NCBI GenBank assembly: GCA_017883385.1
Contig: JADGNQ010000043.1
Span: 1-37,879, forward strand
Length of the DNA: 37,879 nucleotides
Source of the DNA: Candidatus Sulfotelmatobacter sp.
Lineage (GTDB): Bacteria > Acidobacteriota > Terriglobia > Terriglobales > Acidobacteriaceae
Direction: 5' to 3'
The notes under the pieces were generated by a model. That model saw only the letters and a program-made list of their open reading frames with translations. It searched no databases and had not been told where the DNA came from. Positions 18,168-25,197 of the stretch are shown here, piece after piece. Position 1 is the first letter of the stretch; every line of letters starts with the position of its first letter. A program made the position numbers and the translations under genes.

Positions 18168-18214
18168 AACTTATAATTATTGAGCAATCATTAGTTGTAG
18201 TTATATAATAAGTT
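18168..18214 (+). promoter_or_regulatory. leuA/lysR divergent regulatory region with LysR-type box
   Basis: The AT-rich gap contains TTGAGC at 18180-18185 and a perfect TATAAT at 18204-18209, 18 bp apart, a good sigma-70 promoter for the lysR gene (ATG at 18255, AGGAG at 18243-18247). An interrupted palindrome ATTATTG-AG-CAATCAT (18176-18191, one mismatch, T-N11-A type) covers the -35 region. A wider dyad AACTTAT...ATAAGTT (18168-18174 and 18208-18214) frames it. This is the expected geometry for LysR autorepression and control of the divergent leuA. Confidence 0.75.
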
Positions 18215-18254
18215 CCGCTAATGGATTATCGAGGTTCGATTAAGGAGCCAGCCC

Positions 18255-19172
18255 ATGGAGCTTTCCCAACTCGAGGTTTTTCTGGCCGTCGCCCGCGAGC
18301 GCCGCTTTTCGCGCGCTGCCGAGAAACTCTACCGCACCCAGTCGGCGGTCAGCCAGACAATTCGTAAGCTCGAGGACGAACTCGGAGAGGCGCTGTTTGA
18401 CCGCTCTTCGCGCGAAGGCGTCCTCACCGACGCCGGCAAGGTTCTCTTCGAGTACGCCGAAAAACTGATCAACCTGCGCAGCGAGGCGACCGAATCTCTG
18501 ACCGAACTGCGGGAACTGCAAAAAGGCAAGCTGGTCATCGCCGCCAACGAATTCACCGTGCTCTACCTGCTGCCTCTGCTGGCCGAGTTCCGGCGGCTCC
18601 ATCCCATGATCAAGATCACGGTCGAACGCGCTCTCGGCAGTCACATCCCCGACGACGTCTTGCGCTACAACGCTGAATTCGGCGTCCTCTCCTATGAGCC
18701 TCAGGAGACGAGCCTGCACTCCGTAGTCGTATATCTCGACGAACTGGTGTTCGTAGTTCCGCCCAAACACCCGCTCGCCACCGCGCCACAAGTCAGCATC
18801 CGGCAGTTAGGCGCGGAATCCTTTGTGGCGCACATTGTGTCGTCGCCCTACCGCGAGAAGGTTATCCAATTGTTTAAGACGCACAAAACGCCTCTGCACA
18901 TGGACCTGGAACTCCCCACTCTGCAGGCCATCAAGCAGTTCGTGGCCATGGGACACGGAGTGGCTCTGGTCCCCGAAATCAGCGTCGAGACCGAGCTAGC
19001 CAGAGGAGAGCTGGTGGGAATCCCCGTGCGCGAACTGCAGCTGAAACGCAAGCTGCGCCTCATCTTCCGCAAAGACGCGAACCTTTCGCACGCCGGCAAC
19101 GCGTTCCTGAAAGTGGCCGAAGCCGTCGCGCTTGAGCGCAAGGGCCGCTACCGCTTCCAGCGAGAGAACTAG
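18255..19172 (+). CDS. LysR-family transcriptional regulator
   Basis: A 305-residue regulator. Residues 1-60 form the winged helix-turn-helix (MELSQLEVFLAVARERRFSR, AAEKLYRTQSAVSQTIRKLE, LGEALFDRSSREGVLTDAG), followed by the linker helix and a periplasmic-binding-protein-like effector domain (about 90-290; KGKLVIAANEFTVLYLLPLL, VVPPKHPLA, FVAMGHGVALVPEI). It is transcribed divergently from leuA with about 145 bp between starts. By the usual LysR logic it probably controls leuA and itself. The effector may be a leucine-pathway metabolite (an inference from position only). Members of this subgroup resemble CysB/CbbR-type activators generally, and no finer assignment is safe. The start has a good AGGAG site. 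Confidence 0.93.
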   Translation: MELSQLEVFLAVARERRFSRAAEKLYRTQSAVSQTIRKLEDELGEALFDRSSREGVLTDAGKVLFEYAEKLINLRSEATESLTELRELQKGKLVIAANEFTVLYLLPLLAEFRRLHPMIKITVERALGSHIPDDVLRYNAEFGVLSYEPQETSLHSVVVYLDELVFVVPPKHPLATAPQVSIRQLGAESFVAHIVSSPYREKVIQLFKTHKTPLHMDLELPTLQAIKQFVAMGHGVALVPEISVETELARGELVGIPVRELQLKRKLRLIFRKDANLSHAGNAFLKVAEAVALERKGRYRFQREN

Positions 19173-19520
19173 AAAACGCGAGTGTCGTTGCTCGGAGAGC
19201 TGCGCTCATTTTTCCTCCGGCCCACCGGGAGTACGCGCAAGCAGGAATTAACCCCGGCCTCTTGTCGAAGACGTAGCCAGTCACCACCCCACTCCAGCCG
19301 CGGAGCGGCGGCATATTTTAGCCCAGGGCGTAAGCCCTGCGTAAGCGACAAGAAGTGGAATCGAGTCCCGGAGGAGTCTGTGTCATAGCTCAATCGCATC
19401 CGAAAGAGTGGAAGAAAAGGACGCGCTCCGAGCCGCGAAGCGGCGAAAGAATTGCAGCCCACGGCATAAGCCGTGGGTAAAAAAGTGGAAAACAGTCGAG
19501 CCCCGGAGGGGCGAAAGAAA
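19173..19520. repeat. Composite hairpin elements, copies 2 and 3
   Basis: Copy 2: GCCGC-GGA-GCGGC (19297-19309), CAGGGC-GTAA-GCCCTG (19324-19339), then GTGGAATCGAGTCCCGGAGGAGTC and the 17-mer GAGTCTGTGTCATAGCT (19374-19390). Copy 3: GCCGC-GAA-GCGGC (19432-19444), CCCACGGC-ATAA-GCCGTGGG (19458-19477), GTGGAA link, and GCCCC-GGA-GGGGC (19500-19512). No gene is supported in the gap from 19173 to 19641. The stem sequences differ between copies while pairing is kept. Confidence 0.85.
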
Positions 19521-19585
19521 GGCTATGACCGAGACTCCGGAGAGACGGCAAAAAACTGCAAGCGCCTAAACACAGGATCGGTCGC

Positions 19586-19619
19586 AAAAAGAAAAAGGGA
19601 GCAAGGCGAACCTTGCTCC
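19586..19619 (-). terminator. Intrinsic terminator of the STAS gene
   Basis: On the minus strand a perfect 9-bp stem (GGAGCAAGG/CCTTGCTCC, 19598-19606 with 19611-19619) closed by a UUCG loop is followed by CTTTTTCTTTTT. It lies 22 bp past the STAS gene stop. This is the strongest terminator in the window. Confidence 0.93.
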
Positions 19620-19641
19620 TATGTCTCAAACAGCTCGTTCG

Positions 19642-20007
19642 TCAGCAATCCGCGCAGACTCGCTCTTCCCGGAACGACTCCAGCGCCGAATCGAGAGACG
19701 GATGAACTTCCACCACCGAGTCGAGATTCGTCAGGTCCAGCAACGTCCGCACCAGCGTATTCGCTCCCGCACACTTCAGGCTCGCGTTTTTCTCCTGCGC
19801 CCAGGTTTGCAGTAATGCCAGTTCGCCAATGCCGGCGCTGTCCATCGAACTCACGCCGCTCAGATCGAGCACCAGCTTGCTCGCGTGTTGCAGGACTTCG
19901 CCCACAAGACGCGAGAGCGCGGCCGCTTCATCGCGATACACGATGCGGCCCTGGCAGTGCACGATGATGACATCGCCGCTATTTCGCGTTTCCAAACTGA
20001 GTTTCAA
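19642..20007 (-). CDS. STAS-domain protein (anti-sigma factor antagonist type)
   Basis: A single STAS domain: DVIIVHCQGRIVYRDEAAALSRLV, LVLDLSGVSSMDSAGIGELALLQTWA and SLKCAGANTLVRTLLDLTNLDSVVEVHPSLDSAL. The serine/aspartate of the DSAGIGEL motif is the usual phosphorylation region in SpoIIAA/RsbV-like antagonists, which release a sigma factor by binding its anti-sigma kinase. The most credible start is TTG at 20007, because AAGGAG stands about six bases before it; this gives 121 residues (MKLSLETRNSGDV...). The frame stays open to 20151 with ATGs at 20127 and 20088, but those lack ribosome sites. No partner kinase or sigma factor gene is adjacent. The C-terminus ends in a CADC pair of cysteines. 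Confidence 0.88.
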   Translation of the reverse strand: MKLSLETRNSGDVIIVHCQGRIVYRDEAAALSRLVGEVLQHASKLVLDLSGVSSMDSAGIGELALLQTWAQEKNASLKCAGANTLVRTLLDLTNLDSVVEVHPSLDSALESFREERVCADC

Positions 20008-20283
20008 CTGCGACTCCTTGTGTTGTCCAAAAACAGCCAGCCTTTGCGGCTGCTCCCAAATTTGCCAATTCGTGTCCATAGGTTGCATGCTAGTAGATAG
20101 ACGCGGGTCGATAGGTTTTGGCACCATGAAAATCTGGTAAATTTTCGTCAACTCGGCCAGTCGGCTCCGCGCGGGACAAATTTTGTCAACCGGGACATCT
20201 TGGCCATCCGGTACACTGCATCTAACAGATTTCGTTGACTGAAACGCATTTTTGCCGGCGTCATTGCCGGGGAGGACTAATTC

Positions 20284-20814
20284 GTGTCGAAGACTGCCGC
20301 GGCGGTGCTGGCGTTTTTTGTTCTGACCTTGTTTTCGATCCCGATGTCAGCACAGCTGATTCCGCACGGAAACGTGTATGGTGGGGCTTCCTACGGCCAA
20401 TTCACCGACGCTGGCATCACTCGACAGAGCTATCGCGGCTGGAACGCCTCCGCCGAAGCGATTCCCTTCGCCCGCCTTCCCCACGTTGGGTTCGTCGTCG
20501 ATGCCAGCGGTTTCTACCGGAGCGGGAATTCCGGAGGAAATATCACCCAATACAACTTCCTCGGTGGCATTCGCCTGTCCGCGAGCCTCGGTAAGTGGCG
20601 CCCATTTGTGCACGGCATGGGCGGCATTCAGCGCGTCAACTCGAGCGGCATCATGTACAACCCTCCCGCAGTCGATGTCGGCGGCGGAGTGGATTACAAA
20701 CTCTTCTTCAAGAATTTCTCCTGGCGCTTCCAGGGCGACTACCTCCGCACTCACTACGCGAGCGCCAACCAGAGCGACTACAGGGGTTCCACCGGAATCG
20801 TCTGGCGCTTCTGA
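20284..20814 (+). CDS. Small outer-membrane beta-barrel protein (first of tandem pair)
   Basis: A 176-residue exported protein. Residues 1-23 are a signal peptide ending in SMSAQ. The rest shows the alternating pattern of an eight-stranded OmpA/OmpX-like barrel (GNVYGGASYGQF, GFVVDASGFYRSG, YNFLGGIRLSASLGKWRPFVHGMGGIQRV, VGGGVDYKLF, WRFQGDYLRTHY). It ends in an aromatic residue (IVWRF), as expected for BAM-dependent insertion. The start is GTG at 20284, preceded by GGGGAGGA. The gene 115 bp downstream encodes a paralog with the same plan, so the pair looks like an old tandem duplication. Function is unknown; such barrels are common in Acidobacteriota. Confidence 0.8.
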   Translation: MSKTAAAVLAFFVLTLFSIPMSAQLIPHGNVYGGASYGQFTDAGITRQSYRGWNASAEAIPFARLPHVGFVVDASGFYRSGNSGGNITQYNFLGGIRLSASLGKWRPFVHGMGGIQRVNSSGIMYNPPAVDVGGGVDYKLFFKNFSWRFQGDYLRTHYASANQSDYRGSTGIVWRF

Positions 20815-20929
20815 GTATTTGTACTTTCGATTCCCGGCTCGACACTTTGGCGATATCCCAATCTGCCTTTGCGATCATCTAACAACTTTCTGCGTCAAGG
20901 CGGGTTAGCACGCAGAACGGAGGAGACTC

Positions 20930-21478
20930 ATGCGCAGAATTATGGTCGTGTTCTTTCTGCTCTTCGCATTGGCGGCCCTGGCGACCGCCCAGGTGCCAAC
21001 CTCGGGCAACGTCTTTTTCGGATACTCTTTCTACAACACCGATCTGTCGTCTATCGATCGGGCGAACACCAACGGCTGGGAAGGAACGCTGGAAGGGAAG
21101 GTACTGCCGTTTGTCGGCATCATCGCGGATTTCAGCGGCCACTACGGCTCGCAGAACTTCCCAGGTCCGCTGTGCCCCAATTGCCCCGGAACGATCAATG
21201 CCAATGTAACCGAACAGAATGTTCTTTTCGGACCGCGCGTCTCTGCCTCGGTGGGAAAATTCCGTCCCTTCGCGGAAGCCATGTTCGGAGTGGGGCATGT
21301 GAACATCCACTCCGGCGGAACGGACACTTCTTTCGCCACAGCGCTCGGCGGCGGACTTGACTACCGTTTGGTTCGCCTGGTCGCATGGCGTTTCCAGGGT
21401 GACTTCGTGCAGACCCGTTTCTTCGGAACCCACCAGAATAATGCGCGCATTTCGACGGGCATCGCTATTCACTTTTGA
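20930..21478 (+). CDS. Small outer-membrane beta-barrel protein (second of tandem pair)
   Basis: A 182-residue paralog of the upstream barrel. The signal peptide (MRRIMVVFFLLFALAALATA) precedes QVPTSGNVFFGYSFYN. The same landmarks recur: VGIIADFSGHYGS, NVLFGPRVSASVGKFRPFAEAMFGVGHV, LGGGLDYRLV, WRFQGDFVQTRFFG, and a C-terminal phenylalanine (IAIHF). Differences include a CPNC pair in the loop GPLCPNCPGTI, absent from the first copy, which could form a small disulfide-closed extracellular loop. GGAGGA lies before the ATG. It may be co-transcribed with the first barrel gene. Exact function is unknown. Confidence 0.8.
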   Translation: MRRIMVVFFLLFALAALATAQVPTSGNVFFGYSFYNTDLSSIDRANTNGWEGTLEGKVLPFVGIIADFSGHYGSQNFPGPLCPNCPGTINANVTEQNVLFGPRVSASVGKFRPFAEAMFGVGHVNIHSGGTDTSFATALGGGLDYRLVRLVAWRFQGDFVQTRFFGTHQNNARISTGIAIHF

Positions 21479-21500
21479 AACGAGAAATGCGTGCGCACAC

Positions 21501-21533
21501 AAAACCAGGATCCGGCTGGTTGGCTGGATCCTG
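21501..21533 (-). terminator. Terminator for the minus-strand glycosyltransferase gene
   Basis: An 8-bp perfect inverted repeat (CAGGATCC 21506-21513, GGATCCTG 21526-21533) is followed on the minus strand by GTTTTGTGTG. It lies between the convergent barrel and glycosyltransferase genes. The T-run is short, so it is only a moderate terminator. Confidence 0.6.
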
Positions 21534-21579
21534 TCTGCTGTGGCCACGAAAGAACTCGTTGAAGAAGAACTGAAAGCTG

Positions 21580-22323
21580 CTAAGCGCGAGGCACGCTGTC
21601 CGGTTCCGCCGTCCAGTATTTGTGATCGCGCAGAAAGTATTTCTCGTTCCAGTAGTTCATCGCGGTCTTCAGGAACAGCCAGCCCACGCGCAGATGTCCC
21701 ATCTTCTTGAACCGGCGGTTGGTGGTGGTGACCCCGCCGCGCACGATCGCAAACCGCTTGCACGCCACCTGCTGGCTGAGCCGGTAGTCTTCGGCGAACA
21801 GAATCTGCTCATGAAACCCGCCGAGTTCCCAAAATCTCTTCCGGTCAAACAGCATGAACATTCCTGTGGCAAACGGACGGTGCAGGTACGACAGGTACTG
21901 AAAGAGATCGTTTCCTACATAAAACAGCTTGTCAACCCAGCTGCCGTCACTGCACAAAATGTTTGTCGTCACGCAGTGCAGCTGACTCTGTTGCGCCCGC
22001 TCCATGCAGCGCCGTACCAGCGATCGGTCCGCCAGTTCGATATCCGCGTCTAGAAACAGAATATAAGGACTATCGGCCTGCGCCGCTCCCCGATTCCGTC
22101 CGACTGAAGGCATCCCGCCGCGAATCACTCCCACGTTCAAGCGGTCGCGGAAACTGAGCACGATCTCCGGCGTTCCGTCAGTCGAGTTCGCATCAGCGAC
22201 CAATACTCTCGTACTCGACATCTTCGAGTAGTCCTGCTTCGTCAGCGAAGTCAGCAAGCGCGGAATCAGTTTCGCCTCGTTCTTCGCCGGAATCACGATC
22301 GTCAGCTCGTTCGCGGTATTCAT
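21580..22323 (-). CDS. Family 2 glycosyltransferase
   Basis: A 247-residue GT-A transferase from the ATG at 22323 (MNTANELTIVIPAKNEA). Landmarks are VIPAKNEAKLIPRLLTSL, RVLVADANSTDGT (nucleotide site), GGMPSVGRNRGAAQA and the metal-binding LFLDADIELAD. Next come the acceptor region FATGMFMLFDRKRFWELGGFHEQILFAEDYRLS (ED motif of the catalytic base) and a basic C-terminal helix. It belongs with cell-surface or lipid-linked glycan transferases; donor and acceptor cannot be read. The frame is open up to 22476, but the extra N-terminal residues are the antisense-like shadow of the upstream phosphoesterase. Its first 131 bp overlap the end of that gene, implying translational coupling. Confidence 0.88.
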   Translation of the reverse strand: MNTANELTIVIPAKNEAKLIPRLLTSLTKQDYSKMSSTRVLVADANSTDGTPEIVLSFRDRLNVGVIRGGMPSVGRNRGAAQADSPYILFLDADIELADRSLVRRCMERAQQSQLHCVTTNILCSDGSWVDKLFYVGNDLFQYLSYLHRPFATGMFMLFDRKRFWELGGFHEQILFAEDYRLSQQVACKRFAIVRGGVTTTNRRFKKMGHLRVGWLFLKTAMNYWNEKYFLRDHKYWTAEPDSVPRA

Positions 22324-23002
22324 GAATCTGGACCCCCTGTTCGTCAACGGTGAGATAAGTGAGCCGGGAATCGACCCACCCCCCCGAGTTGTAGTACTGG
22401 ATGCCATCCTGCTCCACCTCGATGGCTTCATGGGTATGCCCGCAGAAGACACGCTGCGCCCCGTGATGTCGCCCATATTCCAGCGCCCCCGCGGCCACCT
22501 TCGCCGACATCCGCAGCCAGCGCGTGTTCAGCCGGTCAATCAGTCGCGCAATGGGATTGCCCTTCAAGTCCAGCTTCTGCAGTCGCAAATAGAGCGACGT
22601 GCCCCACCGGCTCACCTTCACCTTGTTCACCTGGAACCCGTCGAACTGGTGCCCGTGAATCGCGATGTTTCGCAGGCCCCCGTACTCCCACGCGTAATCC
22701 TCGTACACGCGAACCCCCACCAGGTGCGACATGATGTTGGCCAGCCCGTGGTCGTGATTCCCCTCCACCCACACCACCTCAATATTGCGCTTGGGATTCG
22801 AGAGCTTGCGGATATACCCGAGAAACTTCCAGTGATCCTTGGTCAGGCGGGCAAGATTCAGATCGGCAAAGATGTCACCCAGCAGAATCAGCCGCTGGAA
22901 GCGGTTCTCCTTGAGCACGCGCGTAGCCTCGCGCGCATGACTCGTCTCCGCACCCAGGTGCAGGTCAGAGAGGATCAGCGTGTTGTACACGTGCAGATCC
23001 AT
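22193..23002 (-). CDS. Metallophosphoesterase, LpxH-like (UDP-2,3-diacylglucosamine hydrolase-type)
   Basis: A 269-residue calcineurin-like phosphoesterase. All metal-binding blocks are in order: LILSDLHLGAE (D13, H15), LLGDIFADL, EGNHDHGL, IHGHQFDG and FCGHTHEA. In place and order they resemble LpxH and its relatives, which hydrolyse UDP-2,3-diacylglucosamine in lipid A synthesis. The arrangement next to a glycosyltransferase suggests an envelope-glycolipid role, but a different substrate is possible. After about residue 225 the C-terminal tail (rich in Arg, Asp, Glu) is read through the start of the glycosyltransferase gene in another frame. That tail is probably dispensable and its sequence constrained by the overlapping gene. 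Confidence 0.85.
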   Translation of the reverse strand: MDLHVYNTLILSDLHLGAETSHAREATRVLKENRFQRLILLGDIFADLNLARLTKDHWKFLGYIRKLSNPKRNIEVVWVEGNHDHGLANIMSHLVGVRVYEDYAWEYGGLRNIAIHGHQFDGFQVNKVKVSRWGTSLYLRLQKLDLKGNPIARLIDRLNTRWLRMSAKVAAGALEYGRHHGAQRVFCGHTHEAIEVEQDGIQYYNSGGWVDSRLTYLTVDEQGVQIHEYRERADDRDSGEERGETDSALADFADEAGLLEDVEYESIGR

Positions 23003-23376
23003 ACTTATGTTCTAGCAGCGGAATGTTACGGGTTGATGAAATGTGCATCAATATTGGTGCACCGTTGACTACCCAAGTAACTCCTGAAACAAAGGTTTAG
23101 GCCCGGCCTGGTTTGGATCCGGCCCTTGTGAGGGCTCGAACCCGGACAGGGCAGGGCTTCAGTCGTGCCGTACTGCGGGCCAAATCGAAGGGCTTCAGAG
23201 ACCGCGTGCGAACTAAAACGCGGGCAAAGAGGTCGAATTGAACTACCGGACTCCAGCCCCGAAGGGGCGGCATTCATTAGCCCCGGACGTAAGTCCGGGG
23301 GACTGTGGAAAGTTCGAATGAGTCCCGCACGGGACGGCACTGGCTCTCACGCACATCTTCGCCCTCTGAGACCGCA
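23003..23376. repeat. Gap holding composite hairpin element, copy 4
   Basis: The element is GCCCC-GAA-GGGGC (23256-23268), CCCCGGAC-GTAA-GTCCGGGG (23281-23300) and GTCCCG-CA-CGGGAC (23322-23335), followed by GGCAC as in copy 1. The TGTGGAA link is also present. Upstream, 23100-23215 contains more diverged pieces of similar type (AGGGCAGGGCTTCAGTC, AAGGGCTTCAG). No gene was seen. Stem bases differ from copies 1-3 while pairing is preserved. Confidence 0.85.
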
Positions 23377-23874
23377 CTACTGCAATGCGCTGAACCCTGT
23401 GCACTGCGCGCCATCTGGAGGAGTGGTGCTCCCCCCGGCATTGAGGTCCGCGCGAATCACATTCTTGTCGGTCGAGCAAAATAATCGTTTCCCGGTCCGA
23501 TCGAACACCACCGGCGCCGCCCCGACCACATAGCTTGTGCTCATCCCACCCGATGGATTGCTCCCCACCGCAGCAAAGTTGTATCCCGCCTTCACCCCTC
23601 CGGCCAGGCTCTGATCCAGCAAGCACGCAGTGGCCGCCGACTTCGCGCACGGCTCAGCCCCTCCCAGGTTCGCCAGGGTCTCCGCATATCCACCGTAAGC
23701 CGCCTGATACACCACTTCCATCTGGTTGATGGCTCGAACGGACGCGACCGCCGAAGTCTCATCCGCGTTCATCTTCGCAGTCGTCATACTCGGAATCGCG
23801 ATCGCAGCAATGATCAAAATGATCGCGATCACGATCAGCATTTCAATCAAGGTAAATCCCGTTTGACGTTTCAT
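23377..23874 (-). CDS. Type IV pilin-like protein (prepilin)
   Basis: A 165-residue major-pilin or minor-pilin-like protein. It has a short basic leader (MKRQTG) cut by prepilin peptidase after G6, then the conserved methylated phenylalanine and glutamate at +5 (FTLIEMLIVIAIILIIAAIAIPSM). The long N-terminal hydrophobic helix is followed by NADETSAVASVRAINQMEVVYQAAYGGYAETLANLGG, a pattern shared with many Acidobacteriota and deltaproteobacterial pilins. The globular part contains four cysteines that could form two disulfides. GTGGAGG precedes the ATG. No pil assembly genes are adjacent, so it may use a pilus or secretion system encoded elsewhere. Confidence 0.92.
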   Translation of the reverse strand: MKRQTGFTLIEMLIVIAIILIIAAIAIPSMTTAKMNADETSAVASVRAINQMEVVYQAAYGGYAETLANLGGAEPCAKSAATACLLDQSLAGGVKAGYNFAAVGSNPSGGMSTSYVVGAAPVVFDRTGKRLFCSTDKNVIRADLNAGGSTTPPDGAQCTGFSALQ

Positions 23875-23952
23875 CCTCCACCCTCCCCGCCGCGTAAAAC
23901 AGCACGAACAGCAAGAGAACGGTCGCCGTCAAACGACTTGCGCAAAAATATA

Positions 23953-24038
23953 TGGGTCCGAGTCTCGGCTGTGTGGGTCCGGGTCTGGAGTGTGTGGGTC
24001 CGGGTTCTCAGACCCGGACGGGCCGAGCAAAGCTCGGC
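23953..24038. repeat. 21-bp tandem repeat and hairpins upstream of the pilin gene
   Basis: Three copies of a 21-bp unit (TGGGTCCGRGTCT...) start at 23953, 23974 and 23995. The third runs into an 8-bp hairpin (GTCCGGGT/ACCCGGAC, 23998-24005 with 24012-24019), followed by GCCGAGC-AAA-GCTCGGC (24022-24038). The 21-bp spacing equals two helical turns, which suits repeated protein binding on one face. It lies 80-165 bp upstream of the pilin start (minus strand) and 125-210 bp upstream of padR. Confidence 0.7.
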
Positions 24039-24107
24039 TGCCTCGGCCCGAGCGCAGATCCACACTTCGGAAGTACTCCGAAACTCCCGGGCAGTACTAC
24101 CGTAATA

Positions 24108-24155
24108 TTGACCCCCCTATATAGGAATCCTATACTCAGAACATAGGATTCCTAT
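24108..24155 (+). promoter_or_regulatory. padR promoter with two palindromic operators
   Basis: A -35 TTGACC (24108-24113) and a -10 TATACT (24131-24136) are 17 bp apart. A perfect 15-base palindrome TATAGGAATCCTATA (24120-24134) fills the spacer and overlaps the -10. A second palindrome, ATAGGATTCCTAT (24143-24155), starts about at the expected transcription start. The two palindromes are reverse complements of one another. Such sites are typical of PadR autorepression. The leader is only about 20 nt to the ATG at 24162. Confidence 0.88.
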
Positions 24156-24161
24156 ACAGCC

Positions 24162-24503
24162 ATGACCAAACGCATCCGTTCTAAAATCTCGCGGGGAAGC
24201 GGCGAACTAGCCATCCTTTCCTTGCTGGCCGAACAGCCGTTCTACGGCTTCGAAATCGCCAGACAGATCGGCGAACGCACCGGCGGAGCCCTGAAGTTCA
24301 CCCTCGCCTCCCTCTATTCCCTGCTCTACGACATGGAGAAGCGAGGCTGGGTGGAAGGCCGCTGGCAAGCCAACAGCGCGGGACGCGACCGCCGCTACTA
24401 CCGCCTCACGCCCGGCGGACGGAAGCAACTCGCCCCGCTCAAAGAAGAGTGGCGCTCTTTTTTCCAGGCACTCGACAGCCTCGCCGGAGTCAGCCATGCC
24501 TGA
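24162..24503 (+). CDS. PadR-family transcriptional repressor
   Basis: A 113-residue PadR subfamily protein. It has the winged-helix core (SGELAILSLLAEQPFYGFEIARQI, TGGALKFTLASLYSLLYDMEKRGWVEG) and the wing/arginine segment GRDRRYYRLTPGGRKQLAPL, then one C-terminal dimerisation helix. This short PadR form is commonly co-transcribed with a membrane protein and represses its own operon. Here the downstream gene overlaps by 8 bp (the stop lies inside it), and paired palindromes sit over the promoter. It probably senses a small molecule or envelope stress. The start at 24162 is the only one matching the family length. There is no good Shine-Dalgarno sequence. Confidence 0.93.
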   Translation: MTKRIRSKISRGSGELAILSLLAEQPFYGFEIARQIGERTGGALKFTLASLYSLLYDMEKRGWVEGRWQANSAGRDRRYYRLTPGGRKQLAPLKEEWRSFFQALDSLAGVSHA

Positions 24504-25161
24504 TTGGAAGAAATTGGTCCAAGAGCGCATGGGAGCGCTCGACCTTCCACCCGCTGCTCGAAACAATGTCGTCGACGAACTGGCCGCCCATCTCGAAGAA
24601 ATCTATGAGACCGCCCGCTCGCAACGCCTGAGCGAAGAAGATGCAGTGGAATTTGCTTTGCAGGACGTCAGAGATTGGCACGTCCTTGCCGCGGATATTC
24701 AGCGCGCAAAATCGGAGGATGCTCTTATGAATCACCGCACCAAGAGCCTGTGGCTGCCAAGTCTGCTCACTCTGTTAGGCGCTAGCGCATCATTGATGCT
24801 GATTCAGTTTGCCGGCCTTCAGCCTCGCCTCGTGTGGATCGCCCACACAGGCATTCTGCTTTACTGGCACTGGTTGGCCAGCCTGCCTTTGTTTGGCGCG
24901 ATGGGAGCGTACTTGTCCCTGCGGTCCCAGGGCTCGATTCAGATGCGAATCGCCGCAGCACTGTCTCCGGCTCTGGTCATGCTCATCACCATGTGCCTCA
25001 TCCTGCCCTGGGGACTGGCTATCGATGGTTTCTCTTTTCTCCGGTTCGTGTACTTCGGAATTGGCCTGATCAACTGGGTATTGCTCCCGGCTCTCGCGCT
25101 CTTCCTGGGCGCTGCACCATTCCTGCGTGAACCCAGCTGTATCACGCCGACTGAAGCCTGA
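24496..25161 (+). CDS. PadR-associated membrane protein with N-terminal HAAS-like helix domain
   Basis: A 221-residue protein. The first 70 residues (PDWKKLVQERMGALDLPPAARNNVVDELAAHLEEIYETA...SEEDAVEFALQDV) form a helical hairpin seen at the start of many Acidobacteriota permeases and PadR partners. Four to five transmembrane segments follow (about 85-100, 110-130, 150-175, 180-210). It overlaps padR by 8 bp, so it is translationally coupled and likely autoregulated with it. No transporter motif such as a Walker box is present; function is unknown. It may act as a target or sensor module of the PadR circuit. The end is convergent with yggX. Confidence 0.82.
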   Translation: MPDWKKLVQERMGALDLPPAARNNVVDELAAHLEEIYETARSQRLSEEDAVEFALQDVRDWHVLAADIQRAKSEDALMNHRTKSLWLPSLLTLLGASASLMLIQFAGLQPRLVWIAHTGILLYWHWLASLPLFGAMGAYLSLRSQGSIQMRIAAALSPALVMLITMCLILPWGLAIDGFSFLRFVYFGIGLINWVLLPALALFLGAAPFLREPSCITPTEA

Positions 25162-25197
25162 AGTCTAGAGTCCGAGGTTCAAAGCGCGAGGTTCGTC

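Noticed and set aside
23100-23160. A tRNA-like T-loop (GGGTTCGAGCCC on the minus strand)
   Set aside because: The surrounding bases do not form the other tRNA arms and the T-stem is only three pairs. It belongs to the dispersed hairpin repeats.
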